NCBI RefSeq assembly: GCF_000763385.1
Contig: NZ_JQFA01000002.1
Span: forward strand, 3,100,001 to 3,164,000
DNA from: Leptolyngbya sp. KIOST-1
GTDB taxonomy: Bacteria > Cyanobacteriota > Cyanobacteriia > Phormidesmidales > Phormidesmidaceae
Length of the DNA: 64,000 bases
Reading direction: 5' to 3'
The position numbers and the translations under genes were made by a program. The notes under the pieces are model-generated. The model was not told the origin of the DNA. It made no database searches and saw only the letters and a list, made by a program, of their open reading frames with translations. Positions 63,714-64,000 of the stretch are shown piece by piece (within the stretch, counting starts at the first letter, position 1; each line of letters begins with the position of its first letter).

Positions 63714-64000
63714 CTACTCCGGAATGATCGGCAGAATCAGCTGGGAGACGGCGGCGGCGTGGTGGTAGACCGTTTGAGTTGCGCTGACCGGCTGGCGCTC
63801 GGTGGGAATGTTGCCGCCCGTGTTGGGGTTGCGATCGAAGCGGGGGTAGCTGCTGCTAGATACCTCCAGACGCAGGCGATGGCCTGGGAAAAAGACCTGG
63901 CTGGTGGGCCACAGGTCGATCGCGATTTCGGTAGGGGTCTGGATGTCCTCCAATCCATCGCTGTCGATCGCGCCCTCGTAGCCCCGCCGCAGAATGCCTT
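63714..64000 (-). CDS. CocE/NonD family hydrolase, C-terminal part
   Basis: Only the last 95 residues are in the window; the gene starts beyond 64000. GILRRGYEGAI, EIAIDLWPTSQVFFPGHRLR and LEVSSSSYPRFDRNPNTGGN match the C-terminal jelly-roll domain of X-Pro dipeptidyl-peptidase/CocE hydrolases (acyl or dipeptide esterase). The catalytic part is outside, so activity cannot be judged. Confidence 0.82.
   Translation of the reverse strand, partial: GILRRGYEGAIDSDGLEDIQTPTEIAIDLWPTSQVFFPGHRLRLEVSSSSYPRFDRNPNTGGNIPTERQPVSATQTVYHHAAAVSQLILPIIPE

Overview
The window is about 64 kb of cyanobacterial chromosome. GCGATCGC (HIP1) octamers are dense, the DNA is GC-rich, and the gene set includes chlM, ndhD, ftrV, an NtcA-type site near amt, a CtaA-type copper ATPase, DUF4079 and DICT/GAF signalling proteins. 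A glucosylglycerol-phosphate synthase beside two glycerol-3-phosphate dehydrogenases points to a salt-tolerant, glucosylglycerol-making species. Gene content and the PTPA-CTERM protein fit a Leptolyngbya/Nodosilinea-like filamentous lineage, but that placement is inference. No tRNA, rRNA or CRISPR array was seen.

Layout. 1-31 kb is mostly core housekeeping: cobM (cut by the window edge), MOSC protein, hemW, serA, prmA, a DUF39 sulfur-metabolism protein, a TPR protein, a pseudouridine synthase, a zinc-ribbon PP2C phosphatase, thrS, a short SLH protein, thrB, ndhD, a molybdoenzyme, a GAF-LuxR regulator, a PTPA-CTERM protein, a DUF697 GTPase, a DICT-GAF histidine kinase, amt, purE, chlM. 31-40 kb holds ftrV, a leaderless solute-binding protein overlapping a large PAS/GAF/GGDEF/EAL protein with a cyanobacteriochrome-like GAF, a GH24 lysozyme, an M16 peptidase and a fructosamine kinase.

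39.8-45.3 kb is the accessory core. A 1,789-bp IS1634-like element (40880-42668) has perfect 21-bp inverted ends and a perfect 6-bp target duplication. It has cut an alpha/beta hydrolase gene after codon 11. Its transposase lacks its N-terminal part, and that space holds a patchwork of host gene fragments: cbiD 5' end, tldD middle, and gyrA in reverse. Next to it are a RelE/ParE-type toxin-antitoxin pair, a 107-bp MITE-like repeat, and a low-GC two-gene unit (AAA ATPase plus DUF3226 TOPRIM-like protein) resembling PARIS-type phage defence.

45.4-53 kb carries the copper ATPase and the ggpS-glpD-gpsA osmolyte cluster. 53-55 kb is a second accessory patch: brnTA with a nonsense codon in the toxin, a DUF188 protein, a DUF2442/DUF4160 pair, and a small gene behind a structured leader that can hide its ribosome site. 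55-64 kb returns to core-like genes: DUF4079, Lrp regulator plus LysE exporter, an EnvC/M23 protein, GltS, a UvrD-like helicase, and a CocE/NonD hydrolase cut by the window end. A C-rich heptad repeat family sits at or just after stop codons at five places.
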